The notes: generated by a model not told the origin, from the letters alone. Numbered from the stretch's first letter, positions 35,932 through 46,647 are shown. The stretch: DNA of 64,000 nt from Pseudomonas graminis (GCF_002093745.1 NZ_MTSB01000018.1:52934-116933), one strand, 5' to 3'. Made by a program: numbers and translations.

Positions 35932-36114
35932 ATGGCTGTTCAGCAGAACAAAAAATCCCGCTCTGCCCGTGACATGCGTCGTTCGCACGACGCTCTTGAG
36001 GCAAGCACTCTGTCGGTAGAAAAGACCACGGGTGAAATTCACCTGCGTCACCACGTATCGCCAGAAGGCGTATACCGTGGTCGTAAAGTGATCGACAAGG
36101 GCGCTGACGAGTAA
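35932..36114 (+). CDS. rpmF: 50S ribosomal protein L32
   Basis: A 60-residue ribosomal protein. The N-terminus [20 protein letters not shown] and the C-terminal [15 protein letters not shown] are diagnostic of L32 without the four-Cys zinc motif (none of the Cys pairs is present). Its Shine-Dalgarno region TTTAGGAGT (35914-35922) can pair with the RgsA-like RNA linker. The start of plsX is only 4 bp after its stop. Confidence 0.97.
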   Translation: MAVQQNKKSRSARDMRRSHDALEASTLSVEKTTGEIHLRHHVSPEGVYRGRKVIDKGADE

Positions 36115-36118
36115 TTTC

Positions 36119-37141
36119 TTGTCCGCTCCGATCATCGCGATCGACGCAATGGGCGGGGACTTCGGTCCCCGCAACATTGTTCAGGCAAGCCTCGCGTGCC
36201 TGACAGCTACGCCCTCGCTTCATCTGACCCTTGTTGGTCAAGCCTCCCTTATTGAAGAACTGATTGCCCGCCATGATGGTGTGGATCGCTCGCGCCTGCG
36301 TGTTGTCGAGGCTGGCGAAATCATTGCCATGGACGAACGTCCTTCGCAGGCCCTGCGCGGCAAGCCTGACTCTTCCATGCGCGTGGCCCTTGAGCTGGTA
36401 GCGAGCGGGCAGGCCCAAGCCTGTGTAAGTGCTGGCAATACCGGTGCGCTGATGGCGCTGTCCCGGTATGTGCTAAAGACGTTACCCGGCATTGACCGGC
36501 CCGCGATGATCGCAGCCATTCCCACCCGGACGGGCCATTGCCAATTGCTGGACCTGGGTGCAAATGTCGATTGCAGCGCCGAGGCGCTCTATCAGTTTGC
36601 AGTGATGGGTTCGGTTCTGGCCGAGACACTTGGGGTCGTCAGGCCCAGGGTTGCCTTGCTCAACGTGGGTACGGAAGACATCAAGGGCAATCAGCAGGTC
36701 AAACGTGCTGACGGTCTGTTGCAGGACGCTGTCGGGCTCAACTACATCGGCTACGTTGAAGGCGATGGCGTGTACCGCGGTGAGGCTGATGTGGTGGTGT
36801 GTGACGGGTTTGTCGGCAACGTGATGCTCAAGTCGAGCGAAGGGTTGGCGACAATGATCGCCGAGCGAATCGACACGCTGTTCAATCGGAATCTGCTGAC
36901 CAAGGCTGTCGGAGCGCTGGCCTTGCCATTGCTGAACCGCCTGCGGACCGATCTGGCGCCTGCCCGTCACAACGGTGCCAGTTTGTTGGGGTTGCAGGGT
37001 ATTGTGGTAAAAAGCCACGGTTCTGCCAGTGTTTCAGGGTTTCAGAGCGCGATTCAGCGGGCGCTGACCGAGGCTCGCGAAGAGCTGCCACAGCGCCTCA
37101 AGGGGCGGCTTGAAGCGGTATTCCAGGACGACCAGACCTGA
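36119..37141 (+). CDS. plsX: Phosphate acyltransferase PlsX
   Basis: A 340-residue enzyme that converts acyl-ACP and phosphate to acyl-phosphate, the donor for the first acylation of glycerol-3-phosphate. N-terminal [17 protein letters not shown], the central [32 protein letters not shown] and [18 protein letters not shown] are family motifs. The start is a TTG at 36119, 4 bp after the rpmF stop; the next in-frame ATG (36149) would cut into the conserved AMGGDFG. Note that fabH does not follow plsX, in contrast to E. coli; fabD is next after 116 bp. Confidence 0.95.
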   Translation: MSAPIIAIDAMGGDFGPRNIVQASLACLTATPSLHLTLVGQASLIEELIARHDGVDRSRLRVVEAGEIIAMDERPSQALRGKPDSSMRVALELVASGQAQACVSAGNTGALMALSRYVLKTLPGIDRPAMIAAIPTRTGHCQLLDLGANVDCSAEALYQFAVMGSVLAETLGVVRPRVALLNVGTEDIKGNQQVKRADGLLQDAVGLNYIGYVEGDGVYRGEADVVVCDGFVGNVMLKSSEGLATMIAERIDTLFNRNLLTKAVGALALPLLNRLRTDLAPARHNGASLLGLQGIVVKSHGSASVSGFQSAIQRALTEAREELPQRLKGRLEAVFQDDQT

Positions 37142-37257
37142 AAATGTGACGCATCAGACCGGTCAGTCATCCAACCGATCAGTCATGTAAACTTGAATTC
37201 CTGCGTTCGGCCTGTCCGGACGCTCATTTTGACGACAATAATTCAGAGGCCTGTCAA

Positions 37258-38196
37258 ATGTCTGCATCCCTCGCATTCGTCTTCCCGGGTCAAGGATCGC
37301 AATCGCTCGGCATGCTTGCCGGACTGAGCGAGCAGCATCCGTTGATCCTGGACACTTTCGAGCAGGCTTCCGAAGCCCTTGGCTATGACCTGTGGGCGCT
37401 GATCCAGAGCGGCCCTGTCGAGTCGCTCAATCAGACTGACAAGACCCAGCCGGCCATCCTCACCGCTTCCATCGCCTTGTGGCACGTGTGGCTGGCGGAG
37501 GGCGGAGCGATCCCTGCTTTTGTTGCCGGTCATAGTCTGGGTGAATACAGTGCGCTGGTCGCTGCGCAAAGCCTCAGCCTGACCGATGCGGTCAAGCTGG
37601 TCGAGCGTCGTGGTCAGTTGATGCAGGAAGCCGTGCCGGCCGGTCAGGGTGGCATGGCCGCGATTCTGGGCCTTGATGACGCCGACGTCATGGCTGCCTG
37701 CGCTGAAGCCGCGCAGGGCGAGGTTGTCAGTGCGGTGAATTTCAACTCGCCGGGCCAGGTGGTGATCGCCGGTTTCGCCGAGGCGGTCAAGCGTGCCATG
37801 GAACTGTGCAAGGCTCGCGGGGCCAAGCGTGCATTGCCTCTGCCGGTCAGCGTGCCTTCGCACTGCGAACTGATGCGTCCGGCTGCCGAGCGCTTCGCCG
37901 AGGCTGTCGAGGCCATCGAATGGCAGGCGCCGGAGATCGCACTGGTGCAGAACGTCAGCGCCAGCGCGGCCAGTGATCTGGCAACGCTCAAGCGTGATCT
38001 TCTGGAGCAATTGTACAAGCCAGTCCGCTGGGTCGAGTCCATTCAATGCCTGGCAAGTCGCGGTGCGACCCAACTGGTGGAATGCGGGCCGGGCAAAGTC
38101 CTGGCCGGCCTGAACAAGCGTTGCGCCGACGGCGTGATGACTTACAACCTTGATACCCCCGAAGCCTTTGCCGCCGCGCGCGCGGCACTGGCCTGA
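37258..38196 (+). CDS. fabD: Malonyl-CoA:ACP transacylase
   Basis: A 312-residue enzyme loading malonyl groups onto ACP. FVFPGQGSQSLGML at the N-terminus, the nucleophile motif GHSLGEYSALVAA with Ser near residue 92, the malonate-binding Arg in ERRGQLMQEAVP near 117 and the catalytic His in VSVPSHCELM near 201 are all visible. Length and order are typical. fabG follows 15 bp later, with its Shine-Dalgarno immediately after the fabD stop. Confidence 0.97.
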   Translation: MSASLAFVFPGQGSQSLGMLAGLSEQHPLILDTFEQASEALGYDLWALIQSGPVESLNQTDKTQPAILTASIALWHVWLAEGGAIPAFVAGHSLGEYSALVAAQSLSLTDAVKLVERRGQLMQEAVPAGQGGMAAILGLDDADVMAACAEAAQGEVVSAVNFNSPGQVVIAGFAEAVKRAMELCKARGAKRALPLPVSVPSHCELMRPAAERFAEAVEAIEWQAPEIALVQNVSASAASDLATLKRDLLEQLYKPVRWVESIQCLASRGATQLVECGPGKVLAGLNKRCADGVMTYNLDTPEAFAAARAALA

Positions 38197-38211
38197 TTAG
38201 GAGAAGCCTGC

Positions 38212-38955
38212 ATGAGTCTGCAAGGTAAAGTGGCACTGGTGACCGGTGCCAGTCGCGGTATTGGTCAAGCCATTGCTCTTGAGTTGGGACGCAACGGTGC
38301 GGTCGTTGTAGGTACCGCGACTTCCGAGTCCGGCGCCGAGCGCATCAGCGCGACGTTCAAGGAAAACGGCATCGAAGGCTTCGGTCTGATGCTGAATGTC
38401 TGCGACGCCGAGTCCGTTAATTCGGTCCTGTCGACCATTCAGGAGCGCGTCGGCGCACCGTTGATTCTGGTCAATAATGCCGGGATAACCCGTGATAACC
38501 TGATGATGCGCATGAAAGATGACGAATGGTATGACGTCGTAGACACCAACCTGAACAGCCTTTTCCGGCTGTCCAAGGGCGTTTTGCGTGGCATGACCAA
38601 AGCCCGTTGGGGGCGTATCATCAGCATCGGTTCGGTTGTGGGTGCCATGGGCAACGCCGGTCAAGTAAACTATGCTTCCGCGAAAGCCGGTCTGGAAGGT
38701 TTCAGCCGGGCGCTGGCCCGTGAAGTGGGCTCGCGTGCGGTCACCGTTAACTCGGTGGCGCCGGGCTTCATCGACACCGACATGACGCGCGAGCTGCCAG
38801 AGGCGCAACGTCAGTCACTGATTACCCAGATCCCCCTGGCTCGCCTGGGGCAGGCTGAAGAAATCGCACATGTGGTCGCTTTTCTTGCTTCGGAAGGCGC
38901 AGGTTACGTTACCGGGGCAACAATTCCCGTTAACGGCGGCATGTACATGAGCTGA
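38212..38955 (+). CDS. fabG: 3-oxoacyl-ACP reductase
   Basis: A 247-residue NADPH-dependent SDR that reduces beta-ketoacyl-ACP in each elongation round. The cofactor motif TGASRGIGQAIA, NNAGITRDNLMMRM, the catalytic Ser in SIGSVVGAMGN and the YASAKAG dyad with Tyr and Lys are in place. The C-terminal VTGATIPVNGGMYMS is the usual ending. Its ribosome binding region contains ATTAGGAG (38196-38203), complementary to the RgsA-like RNA linker. It is followed by a 191-bp gap that includes a strong acpP promoter. Confidence 0.97.
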   Translation: MSLQGKVALVTGASRGIGQAIALELGRNGAVVVGTATSESGAERISATFKENGIEGFGLMLNVCDAESVNSVLSTIQERVGAPLILVNNAGITRDNLMMRMKDDEWYDVVDTNLNSLFRLSKGVLRGMTKARWGRIISIGSVVGAMGNAGQVNYASAKAGLEGFSRALAREVGSRAVTVNSVAPGFIDTDMTRELPEAQRQSLITQIPLARLGQAEEIAHVVAFLASEGAGYVTGATIPVNGGMYMS

Positions 38956-39066
38956 TGTGACGATCTGTTTCAAAAAAATGTCATACGAGCTGTCTAAAAT
39001 CCGTTATAAAGCTGCAATCTATGAATGGGCAAAGGTACGGTTGGGGACAAGGGAAGAGCGTTTAGC

Positions 39067-39094
39067 TTGAAATACGCAAAACCTCTTCTATACA
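39067..39094 (+). promoter_or_regulatory. Sigma70 promoter for acpP
   Basis: TTGAAA at 39067-39072, a 16-bp spacer and TATACA at 39089-39094. Transcription from here would give a leader of about 46 nt. A dedicated promoter fits the very high demand for ACP within the fab cluster. Confidence 0.7.
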
Positions 39095-39146
39095 CTTACC
39101 CACTGGCCAGATGCCTGAACATTTCCACTAGGAGTTAAAACTAGGT

Positions 39147-39383
39147 ATGAGCACCATCGAAGAGCGCGTCAAGAAAATCGTTGCCGAGCAACTTGGCGTC
39201 AAAGAAGAAGAGGTTGTCAACACTGCTTCTTTCGTTGAAGACCTGGGCGCTGACTCCCTGGACACCGTCGAGCTGGTTATGGCTCTGGAAGAGGAATTCG
39301 AGACCGAAATCCCTGACGAAGAAGCGGAAAAGATCACTACCGTTCAAGCAGCAATCGACTACGTCACTAGCCATCAGGCTTAA
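39147..39383 (+). CDS. acpP: Acyl carrier protein
   Basis: A 78-residue acidic four-helix carrier protein. The 4'-phosphopantetheine attachment site is Ser37 in [18 protein letters not shown]. The protein starts [18 protein letters not shown] and ends TSHQA. It carries growing acyl chains for fatty acids, lipid A and other acyl products made by neighbouring genes. The leader contains CCACTAGGAGTTAAAAC (39125-39141), which includes the Shine-Dalgarno and is complementary, with small gaps, to the linker of the RgsA-like RNA; published work, as I recall, reports acpP as a direct RgsA target in P. aeruginosa. A terminator follows. Confidence 0.98.
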   Translation: MSTIEERVKKIVAEQLGVKEEEVVNTASFVEDLGADSLDTVELVMALEEEFETEIPDEEAEKITTVQAAIDYVTSHQA

Positions 39384-39412
39384 GATTTGTAATCGCTGAC
39401 TGCTGTCACGGG

Positions 39413-39447
39413 AAAACCGCACTGCTTTAACCGGCGTGCGGTTTTTT
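39413..39447 (+). terminator. Intrinsic terminator after acpP
   Basis: AAAACCGCAC pairs with GTGCGGTTTT across a 13-base loop, followed by a T-run. It would make acpP largely monocistronic, with read-through into fabF. Confidence 0.85.
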
Positions 39448-39497
39448 CTTTAGAAAACGCTGTGATTGTTCCGTAAACAAGAGAGAAGGAGAGTCCT

Positions 39498-40742
39498 GTG
39501 TCGCGTAGACGCGTCGTGGTCACCGGGATGGGCATGCTTTCGCCACTGGGCAATGACGTGCCCAGCAGTTGGCAAGGCATTCTGGCGGGCCGCAGTGGCA
39601 TTGGCCTTATCGAGCACACGGACTTGTCAGCCTTCACCACCCGCTTCGGCGGTTCGGTCAAGGGGTTCAACGTCGAGGAGTACCTGGCGCCCAAAGAAGC
39701 GCGTCGGCTCGATCTCTTCATTCAGTATGGCCTGGCGGCCAGCTTTCAGGCGGTGCGTAATGCCGGCCTTGAAGTCACGGATGCCAACCGTGAACGCATC
39801 GGCGTGGCCATGGGTTCGGGCATCGGTGGTCTGACCAACATCGAAAACAGCAGTCGTCTGCTGCACGAGCAAGGCCCTGGACGGATTTCGCCGTTTTTTG
39901 TGCCGGGCTCGATCATCAACATGATTTCCGGTTTCCTGTCTATCCATCTGGGTGCGCAGGGGCCTAACTATGCCATCGCGACGGCGTGTACCACGGCGAC
40001 TCACTGCATCGGCATGGCGGCACGCAACATTGCCTATGACGAAGCGGACGTGATGATTGCCGGTGGCGCTGAAATGGCAGCCTGCGGTCTCGGTCTTGGC
40101 GGTTTCGGCGCGGCGCGTGCGCTGTCGACACGAAACGACGACCCGACCCGTGCCAGCCGTCCCTGGGACAAGGGCCGTGATGGCTTTGTTCTGTCCGACG
40201 GTGCCGGTGCGATGGTGCTTGAAGAGCTCGAACACGCCAAGGCGCGCGGCGCGACCATCTATGCCGAGCTGGTCGGGTTTGGCATGAGCGGCGACGCGTA
40301 CCACATGACTTCGCCACCCGATGATGGCGCCGGTGCTGCACGCTGCATCGTCAATGCGCTGCGTGACGCCAAGGTCAATCCTGATCAGGTGCAATACATC
40401 AACGCACACGGTACGTCGACGCCTGCGGGCGATCTCGCCGAAGCGTCGGCCATCAAGTCGGTCTTCGGTGATCACGCCTATAAACTGGCAGTCAGCTCGA
40501 CCAAGTCGATGACTGGCCATTTGCTGGGTGCCGCCGGGGCCGTCGAGGCTATTTTCAGTGTGCTGGCGATGGTTGATCAGGTCGCGCCGCCGACCATCAA
40601 CCTGGATGAGCCAAGCGAAGGCTGCGATCTGGACTTCGTGCCCCACGAAGCGCGTCGGATGCCGATTGATGTCGTGCTGTCGAACTCCTTCGGTTTCGGT
40701 GGCACCAATGGCTCGCTGGTATTCCGCCGGTTCACAGAGTAA
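39498..40742 (+). CDS. fabF: 3-oxoacyl-ACP synthase II
   Basis: A 414-residue condensing enzyme extending acyl-ACP by two carbons and needed for temperature control of unsaturated chains. The Cys-His-His triad is visible: nucleophile Cys in [13 protein letters not shown] near residue 163, His in [12 protein letters not shown] near 303 and His in [16 protein letters not shown] near 340. The start is GTG at 39498, after GAAGGAGAG. Its stop overlaps the pabC start by one base (TAATG), so pabC is coupled. Confidence 0.96.
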   Translation: MSRRRVVVTGMGMLSPLGNDVPSSWQGILAGRSGIGLIEHTDLSAFTTRFGGSVKGFNVEEYLAPKEARRLDLFIQYGLAASFQAVRNAGLEVTDANRERIGVAMGSGIGGLTNIENSSRLLHEQGPGRISPFFVPGSIINMISGFLSIHLGAQGPNYAIATACTTATHCIGMAARNIAYDEADVMIAGGAEMAACGLGLGGFGAARALSTRNDDPTRASRPWDKGRDGFVLSDGAGAMVLEELEHAKARGATIYAELVGFGMSGDAYHMTSPPDDGAGAARCIVNALRDAKVNPDQVQYINAHGTSTPAGDLAEASAIKSVFGDHAYKLAVSSTKSMTGHLLGAAGAVEAIFSVLAMVDQVAPPTINLDEPSEGCDLDFVPHEARRMPIDVVLSNSFGFGGTNGSLVFRRFTE

Positions 40743-41557
40743 TGCCCGAGTGGGTTGATGGTCGGCCTGCAGGCCAGCTGTCTGTCAAGGACAGGGGGCT
40801 GGCGTACGGTGATGGAGTGTTCGAAACCATCGCCGTGAAGGCTGGCCGACCATTGCTCTTTGAGCGCCATCTGCAGCGCTTTGAAGCAGGCTGTCAGCGC
40901 CTGATGATACCGGTTGATCAGGCGCTGGTACGTGCGGAAATGTCCCTCTTTGCCGCCGAGCTCGGCGACGGCGTCATGAAGCGGATGCTGACCCGCGGCG
41001 ACAGCCAGCGCGGTTACGCACCCGCCCCTGATTCTCAGCCACGCCGGATTCTTCAAGGCAGCGCTTCGCCGGCTTACCCTGCTGCGCATGCCGAGCAAGG
41101 TGTGCGCCTGTTTGCCTGTCAGACCCGTCTGGCCGAACAGCCGCTGTTGGCCGGGCTCAAGCACCTGAATCGTCTGGAGCAGGTCATGGCGCGCTCCGAA
41201 TGGCGCGACAATGAGCATGCCGAGGGCCTGATGCGCGATACCTCGGGGCGCTTGATCGAAGGTGTCTACAGCAATCTGTTTCTGGTCAGCGAAGGCCGTT
41301 TGCTGACCGCCGACCTCAGCCGTTGCGGGGTCGCAGGCGTGATGCGTGCCGAGTTGCTGGATCAGGCACGAAATCTGGGTCTGACTGTCGAAATCCGTGA
41401 CTTGCACTTGCCTGACCTTGAATCGGCAGACGAAGTGTTTCTATGCAATAGCGTCTACGGCGTCTGGCCTGTGTGCGGTTTTTCAGCGCTGAACTGGGCG
41501 GTTGGTCCGCTCACCCGTAAACTGCAAGGTATTGCTCGCACCCTTCTGGATATCTGA
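40742..41557 (+). CDS. pabC: Aminodeoxychorismate lyase
   Basis: A 271-residue PLP enzyme of fold type IV that releases pyruvate from aminodeoxychorismate to give p-aminobenzoate for folate. YGDGVFETIAVKAG near residue 22, the PLP Lys in LKHLNRLEQVMAR near residue 140 and the Glu/cofactor motif LIEGVYSNLFLV near 175 are visible. It lies between fabF and mltG with almost no gaps, the standard gamma-proteobacterial order. Confidence 0.93.
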   Translation: MPEWVDGRPAGQLSVKDRGLAYGDGVFETIAVKAGRPLLFERHLQRFEAGCQRLMIPVDQALVRAEMSLFAAELGDGVMKRMLTRGDSQRGYAPAPDSQPRRILQGSASPAYPAAHAEQGVRLFACQTRLAEQPLLAGLKHLNRLEQVMARSEWRDNEHAEGLMRDTSGRLIEGVYSNLFLVSEGRLLTADLSRCGVAGVMRAELLDQARNLGLTVEIRDLHLPDLESADEVFLCNSVYGVWPVCGFSALNWAVGPLTRKLQGIARTLLDI

Positions 41558-41560
41558 TCT

Positions 41561-42694
41561 GTGATCCGAAAATTATTGGTGTTGCTGGAAACTGCCATTG
41601 TTCTGGCGGGCCTGCTGCTCGGCTTTGCGTTCTGGCAGCAGAACAAGGCTCTGGAGCAGCCACTCAACGTGGCTCAAGAGCAACTGCTGGACGTGCCGGC
41701 CGGTTCGACGCCGACGGGTGTTCTCAACCGTCTGCAGGCCGATGGCGTGATCAAAGACGCGTTCTGGTTGCGGCTCTACTGGCGCTTCAACCTGTCGGGG
41801 CAGTCACTGCACAGCGGCGAATACCGCATGGTGCCGGGCATGAACGTCAAAGGCCTGCTCGATGTCTGGAAGCGCAAAGAAGTCGTGCAATACAGCGTTA
41901 CCCTGGTCGAAGGCTGGAACTTCCGTCAGGTCCGCGCCGCGCTGGCCAAACAGGCCAAGCTCGATCAGACGCTTGCAGGCTTGTCCGACAGCGAGTTGAT
42001 GGCGAAAATCGGCCATCCCGACGTGTTCCCTGAAGGCCGTTTCTTTCCTGATACCTATCGCTATGTGCGCGGCATGAGCGACGCCGAGCTGCTCAGGCAG
42101 GCTTATGCCCGCCTGGAAGAAGTGCTGGATGAGGAATGGAACGCGAGATCGTCAGAGGCGCCTTATTCCACGCCTTATCAGGCGCTGATCATGGCCTCGC
42201 TGGTCGAGAAGGAAACCGGCGTGCCTCAGGAGCGCGGTCAGATCGCAGGCGTTTTCGTGCGTCGCTTGAAGCTGGGCATGCAGTTGCAGACCGACCCCAC
42301 GGTGATCTACGGCATGGGCGAGCGCTATAATGGCAAGCTGACCCGCGCCGACCTCAAGGAAGCCACGCCTTACAACACCTATGTCATCGCCGGTATGCCA
42401 CCGACACCGATTTCGCTGGTAGGGCGCGAAGCCATTCATGCCGCGCTCAACCCGGTGTCTGGCAGCAGCCTGTATTTCGTGGCCAAGGGCGACGGCAGTC
42501 ATGTATTTTCGGACGACCTGGACGCTCATAACGCAGCGGTGCGTGAGTACCAGATCAAGCGCCGTGCAGATTATCGCTCCAGCCCTGCGCCCGCTGCTGC
42601 ACCTGCGGTGACGCCTGAAACCGGCTCGCCTGCTGCGCAGCCCGACACCAAGACCGAGCCAGACGCGCCGCAATCCGGGGCTGATGCGCAATGA
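41561..42694 (+). CDS. mltG: Endolytic murein transglycosylase MltG
   Basis: A 377-residue inner-membrane lytic transglycosylase that cuts nascent glycan strands and helps set their length. One N-terminal helix (LLVLLETAIVLAGLLLGFAF) anchors it; a LysM-like region follows (AGSTPTGVLNRLQADGVI); the YceG catalytic domain shows MASLVEKETGVPQERG with the catalytic Glu, LQTDPTVIYGMG and TPYNTYVIAGMPPTPI. The start is GTG at 41561, 3 bp after pabC. The C-terminal 40 residues are Pro/Ala-rich and low in complexity, an extension beyond the E. coli protein. Confidence 0.93.
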   Translation: MIRKLLVLLETAIVLAGLLLGFAFWQQNKALEQPLNVAQEQLLDVPAGSTPTGVLNRLQADGVIKDAFWLRLYWRFNLSGQSLHSGEYRMVPGMNVKGLLDVWKRKEVVQYSVTLVEGWNFRQVRAALAKQAKLDQTLAGLSDSELMAKIGHPDVFPEGRFFPDTYRYVRGMSDAELLRQAYARLEEVLDEEWNARSSEAPYSTPYQALIMASLVEKETGVPQERGQIAGVFVRRLKLGMQLQTDPTVIYGMGERYNGKLTRADLKEATPYNTYVIAGMPPTPISLVGREAIHAALNPVSGSSLYFVAKGDGSHVFSDDLDAHNAAVREYQIKRRADYRSSPAPAAAPAVTPETGSPAAQPDTKTEPDAPQSGADAQ

Positions 42695-42710
42695 TGAAAA
42701 CTAAGGATGA

Positions 42711-44325
<1,615 letters not shown>

Positions 44326-44359
44326 ACTGAGCGTTATCCGGAACCTTCGAGGTGTTGTC

Positions 44360-44716
44360 ATGAGTCTGCCGCTTAACACAGGTCCACGTAATGGCATTCT
44401 GTCCTTGACCATCAAGGACAAATCCGTGCTGTACGCGGCGTACATGCCGTTCATCAAAAATGGCGGCCTGTTCATTCCTACCAGCAAAAGCTACAAGCTG
44501 GGCGATGAAGTGTTCATGCTGCTCAACCTGATGGATGAGCCAGAAAAGGTTCCTGTGGCGGGGAGGGTGACCTGGATCACGCCGAAAGGCGCGCAGGGCA
44601 ACCGGACCGCTGGCGTCGGTGTGCAATTCAACGATGGCGACAACACCGCCCGCAACCTGATCGAAACCCATCTGGTCGGTGCTCTCAAGTCCGATCGTCC
44701 AACCCATACGATGTAG
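44360..44716 (+). CDS. pilZ: Type IV pilus assembly protein PilZ
   Basis: A 118-residue single PilZ-domain protein required for type IV pilus assembly. The sequence shows NGILSLTIKDKSVLYAAYMP, VFMLLNLMDEPEKVPVAGRV and RTAGVGVQFN. The N-terminal RxxxR motif needed for cyclic-di-GMP binding is not visible, in line with the P. aeruginosa PilZ prototype, which does not bind the nucleotide. It lies between holB and tatD, as in P. aeruginosa. Confidence 0.93.
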   Translation: MSLPLNTGPRNGILSLTIKDKSVLYAAYMPFIKNGGLFIPTSKSYKLGDEVFMLLNLMDEPEKVPVAGRVTWITPKGAQGNRTAGVGVQFNDGDNTARNLIETHLVGALKSDRPTHTM

Positions 44717-44730
44717 TTGTGCCCTTGCCC

Positions 44731-45516
44731 ATGCTTGTAGATTCTCACTGTCACCTTGATCGCCTTGACCTCACCCAGCACGATGGCTCCCTGGATGCAG
44801 CCCTTGAGGCCGCGCGGGGCAGAGGGGTGGGGCATTTTCTGTGCATCGGCGTCAGCGCCGACAATGCGGGCGCTGTCAAGGCGCTTGCCGAACGCTATGA
44901 CGATGTAGACTGCTCGGTCGGCATTCATCCGCTGGACGTCAAACCGGGTGAAATGCCCCCGCTGGACTGGCTGCTCAAGGAACTGGACCACCCGCGTGTG
45001 GTGGCGATTGGTGAAACCGGTCTGGATTACCACTACGAGCCCGAGGCCGCCGAGCTGCAACAGGCGTCCTTCCGGGTGCATCTTGAAGCGGCCAGAATCA
45101 CTGAAAAGCCGGTGATCATCCATACCCGCGGCGCTCGCGCCGACACCTTGAGCCTTCTGCGTGAAGCGTCCCTGCCTTGGGCGGGCGTGCTGCATTGCTT
45201 TACCGAAGACTGGGAAATGGCCAGGGCGGCGCTGGACCTTGGTTATTACATCTCGCTGTCGGGTATCGTCACGTTTCGCAACGCCGACGCCCTGCGTGAT
45301 GTGGCCAGGCAGGTGCCCGCGGATCGTCTGCTGGTCGAGACCGATTCGCCTTACCTCGCTCCCATTCCCTATCGGGGCAAGCCCAATCTGCCGCAGTACG
45401 TACGTGAGGTGGCAGAGTTTCTGGCAATGTTACGCGGCGAGTCTTATGAGCGCTTTGCCGAGCAGACCACCGCCAACTTTGCTCGCCTGTTCCCGCTGGC
45501 ACATCTTCAAACCTGA
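44731..45516 (+). CDS. tatD: TatD family metal-dependent hydrolase
   Basis: About 261 residues of the TatD (YcfH-type) DNase family, a TIM barrel with two metals. The N-terminal VDSHCHLDRLDL, AIGETGLDYHYEPEAAELQ with the metal Glu, VIIHTRGA, GVLHCFTEDWEMA and LVETDSPYLAPIPYRGKPN mark the active site. The start is set at ATG 44731, directly before VDSHCHL; a GTG at 44719 adds four residues and cannot be excluded. It is the last gene of the fab-tmk-holB run. Confidence 0.92.
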   Translation: MLVDSHCHLDRLDLTQHDGSLDAALEAARGRGVGHFLCIGVSADNAGAVKALAERYDDVDCSVGIHPLDVKPGEMPPLDWLLKELDHPRVVAIGETGLDYHYEPEAAELQQASFRVHLEAARITEKPVIIHTRGARADTLSLLREASLPWAGVLHCFTEDWEMARAALDLGYYISLSGIVTFRNADALRDVARQVPADRLLVETDSPYLAPIPYRGKPNLPQYVREVAEFLAMLRGESYERFAEQTTANFARLFPLAHLQT

Positions 45517-45536
45517 GAAGGCGATAAATCGCGGGC

Positions 45537-45653
45537 AAAAAAAACCCGGATTCTGGGGGGTGAAGCCGGGTCAAGACCATTAGGAGTAAACAAAGGCACG
45601 CGGTCCGTTGGTGCCTTTGCAGGCGCCTCATTTGGGGGGAATGAGGCGCCAGC
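45537..45653 (-). ncRNA. rgsA: RgsA (P16)-like small regulatory RNA
   Basis: The tatD-lysE gap encodes a minus-strand RNA of about 117 nt. Its predicted parts are hairpin 1 with an 11-bp perfect stem (GGCGCCTCATT / AATGAGGCGCC) and a C-rich loop, hairpin 2 (CAAAGGCAC / GTGCCTTTG), an unpaired linker (TTTACTCCTAATGGTC), and a terminator stem (CCCGG-TTC / GAA-CCGGG) followed by eight T. A sigmaS-like -10 lies just upstream. In P. aeruginosa the RpoS-dependent sRNA RgsA (PA2958.1) occupies the gap between PA2958 and the tatD homologue PA2959, which this position matches. Ends are approximate; the name rests on location and architecture, not on alignment. Confidence 0.78.
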
Positions 45654-45656
45654 GCT

Positions 45657-45667
45657 TTAAGTATTGA
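45657..45667 (-). promoter_or_regulatory. SigmaS-type -10 element for the RgsA-like RNA
   Basis: On the minus strand TCAATACTTAA matches the sigmaS extended -10 consensus KCTATACTTAA at all but one position. The -35 region 17 bases upstream (CTGGAC) is weak, as is common for sigmaS promoters. It places the start about 7 nt on, near 45653. Confidence 0.65.
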
Positions 45668-45851
45668 CCAGGATGGACAGCCGTCCAGTGCCCGATGGTC
45701 GTTTTTTAAACAGTTTTGGAATACTAAAACGGTTCTTGAGTCCTGGATAAACGCAAGAGGGCGTGCCAATCAACGATCAATCGTACGCCCCTCTGTGCTG
45801 CGCGTCCTGATCATCGCTACACATACGTCATTGGGCTGGTCGAGGTTGTCA

Positions 45852-46505
45852 GTGGAGTTTTCCAACGGTTTTCTGTTGAGTCTGTCGTTGTGTCTGGATA
45901 TCGGTCTGGCCAATATCGCCATGATCACGTTGTCCATGCAGCGTGGCTTTTCCAAAGGTCTCTGGCTGGGGTTGGGGACATGCGTCGGCGATCTGGTGTA
46001 TGCCGTTCTGGCCATGCTCGGTATGGCGGTGCTTCTTCAGTATGAGGCTGTGCGCTACGTGCTCTGGCTCGGCGGAACCGCCGTTCTGGCCTGGTTCTGT
46101 TTCAGGATGATCATGAGTGCAACCGCTGTCAGCGCGGGCCTCGGTGATCAGGCGGTCGGGACCGAGAAGTCCGGTCTGGCGCTGTTTCTGCGCGGGATCT
46201 TCCTGGCCATGTCGTCGCCCAGCGCCATTCTCTGGTTCGCGGCGGTCGGCGGCGCACTCATCGCCCGGCAAGGGTCGGATCTGGCCAGTGCCTCCACGTT
46301 CCTGGCCGGTTTTGTCGCAGCAGGCGTGGTCTGGTCGATCACCTTATGCGCACTGGCCCATCAGGGTGGACGATTCATGGGGGAACGAATGCTGCGCTGG
46401 TCTTACATCGCGTCAGCGTTGATCTTCGCCTATTTCACGCTGTATGTCGTGATCACCGGGTACATGGAGTTTGTCGCCGCATCCCCCTCGCTGCCCGCTC
46501 TTTAA
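45852..46505 (+). CDS. LysE/RhtB family amino acid exporter
   Basis: About 217 residues with roughly six transmembrane helices of the LysE superfamily: FLLSLSLCLDIGLANIAMI at the N-terminus with the conserved start of the fold, then MQRGFSKGLWLGLGTCVGDL, LWLGGTAVLAWFCFRMI, and IFLAMSSPSAILWFAAVGG with the Ser-Pro-x-Ala turn. The GTG start at 45852 is chosen because GAGG stands 6 bases upstream and gives the normal N-terminus; an upstream frame to 45795 adds residues that overlap the sRNA promoter area. Substrate unknown. Confidence 0.85.
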   Translation: MEFSNGFLLSLSLCLDIGLANIAMITLSMQRGFSKGLWLGLGTCVGDLVYAVLAMLGMAVLLQYEAVRYVLWLGGTAVLAWFCFRMIMSATAVSAGLGDQAVGTEKSGLALFLRGIFLAMSSPSAILWFAAVGGALIARQGSDLASASTFLAGFVAAGVVWSITLCALAHQGGRFMGERMLRWSYIASALIFAYFTLYVVITGYMEFVAASPSLPAL

Positions 46506-46647
46506 CCTGGCAGTCGGTGCGTGTACTCGCGCATGCCGGTTCATTCAGAGTCGGATTCATATAGCTCGAAAACATCGATGATCCGTGCAATTTAGCGCCG
46601 ATTGGGCATAATACCCGGCTTCGATTTCGATCCTGACAGACCTCCTC

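Noticed and set aside
37142..37257. Missing fabH between plsX and fabD as a deletion
   Set aside because: Absence of fabH from this cluster is, as I recall, the normal state in Pseudomonas, so it is not evidence of loss in this strain.
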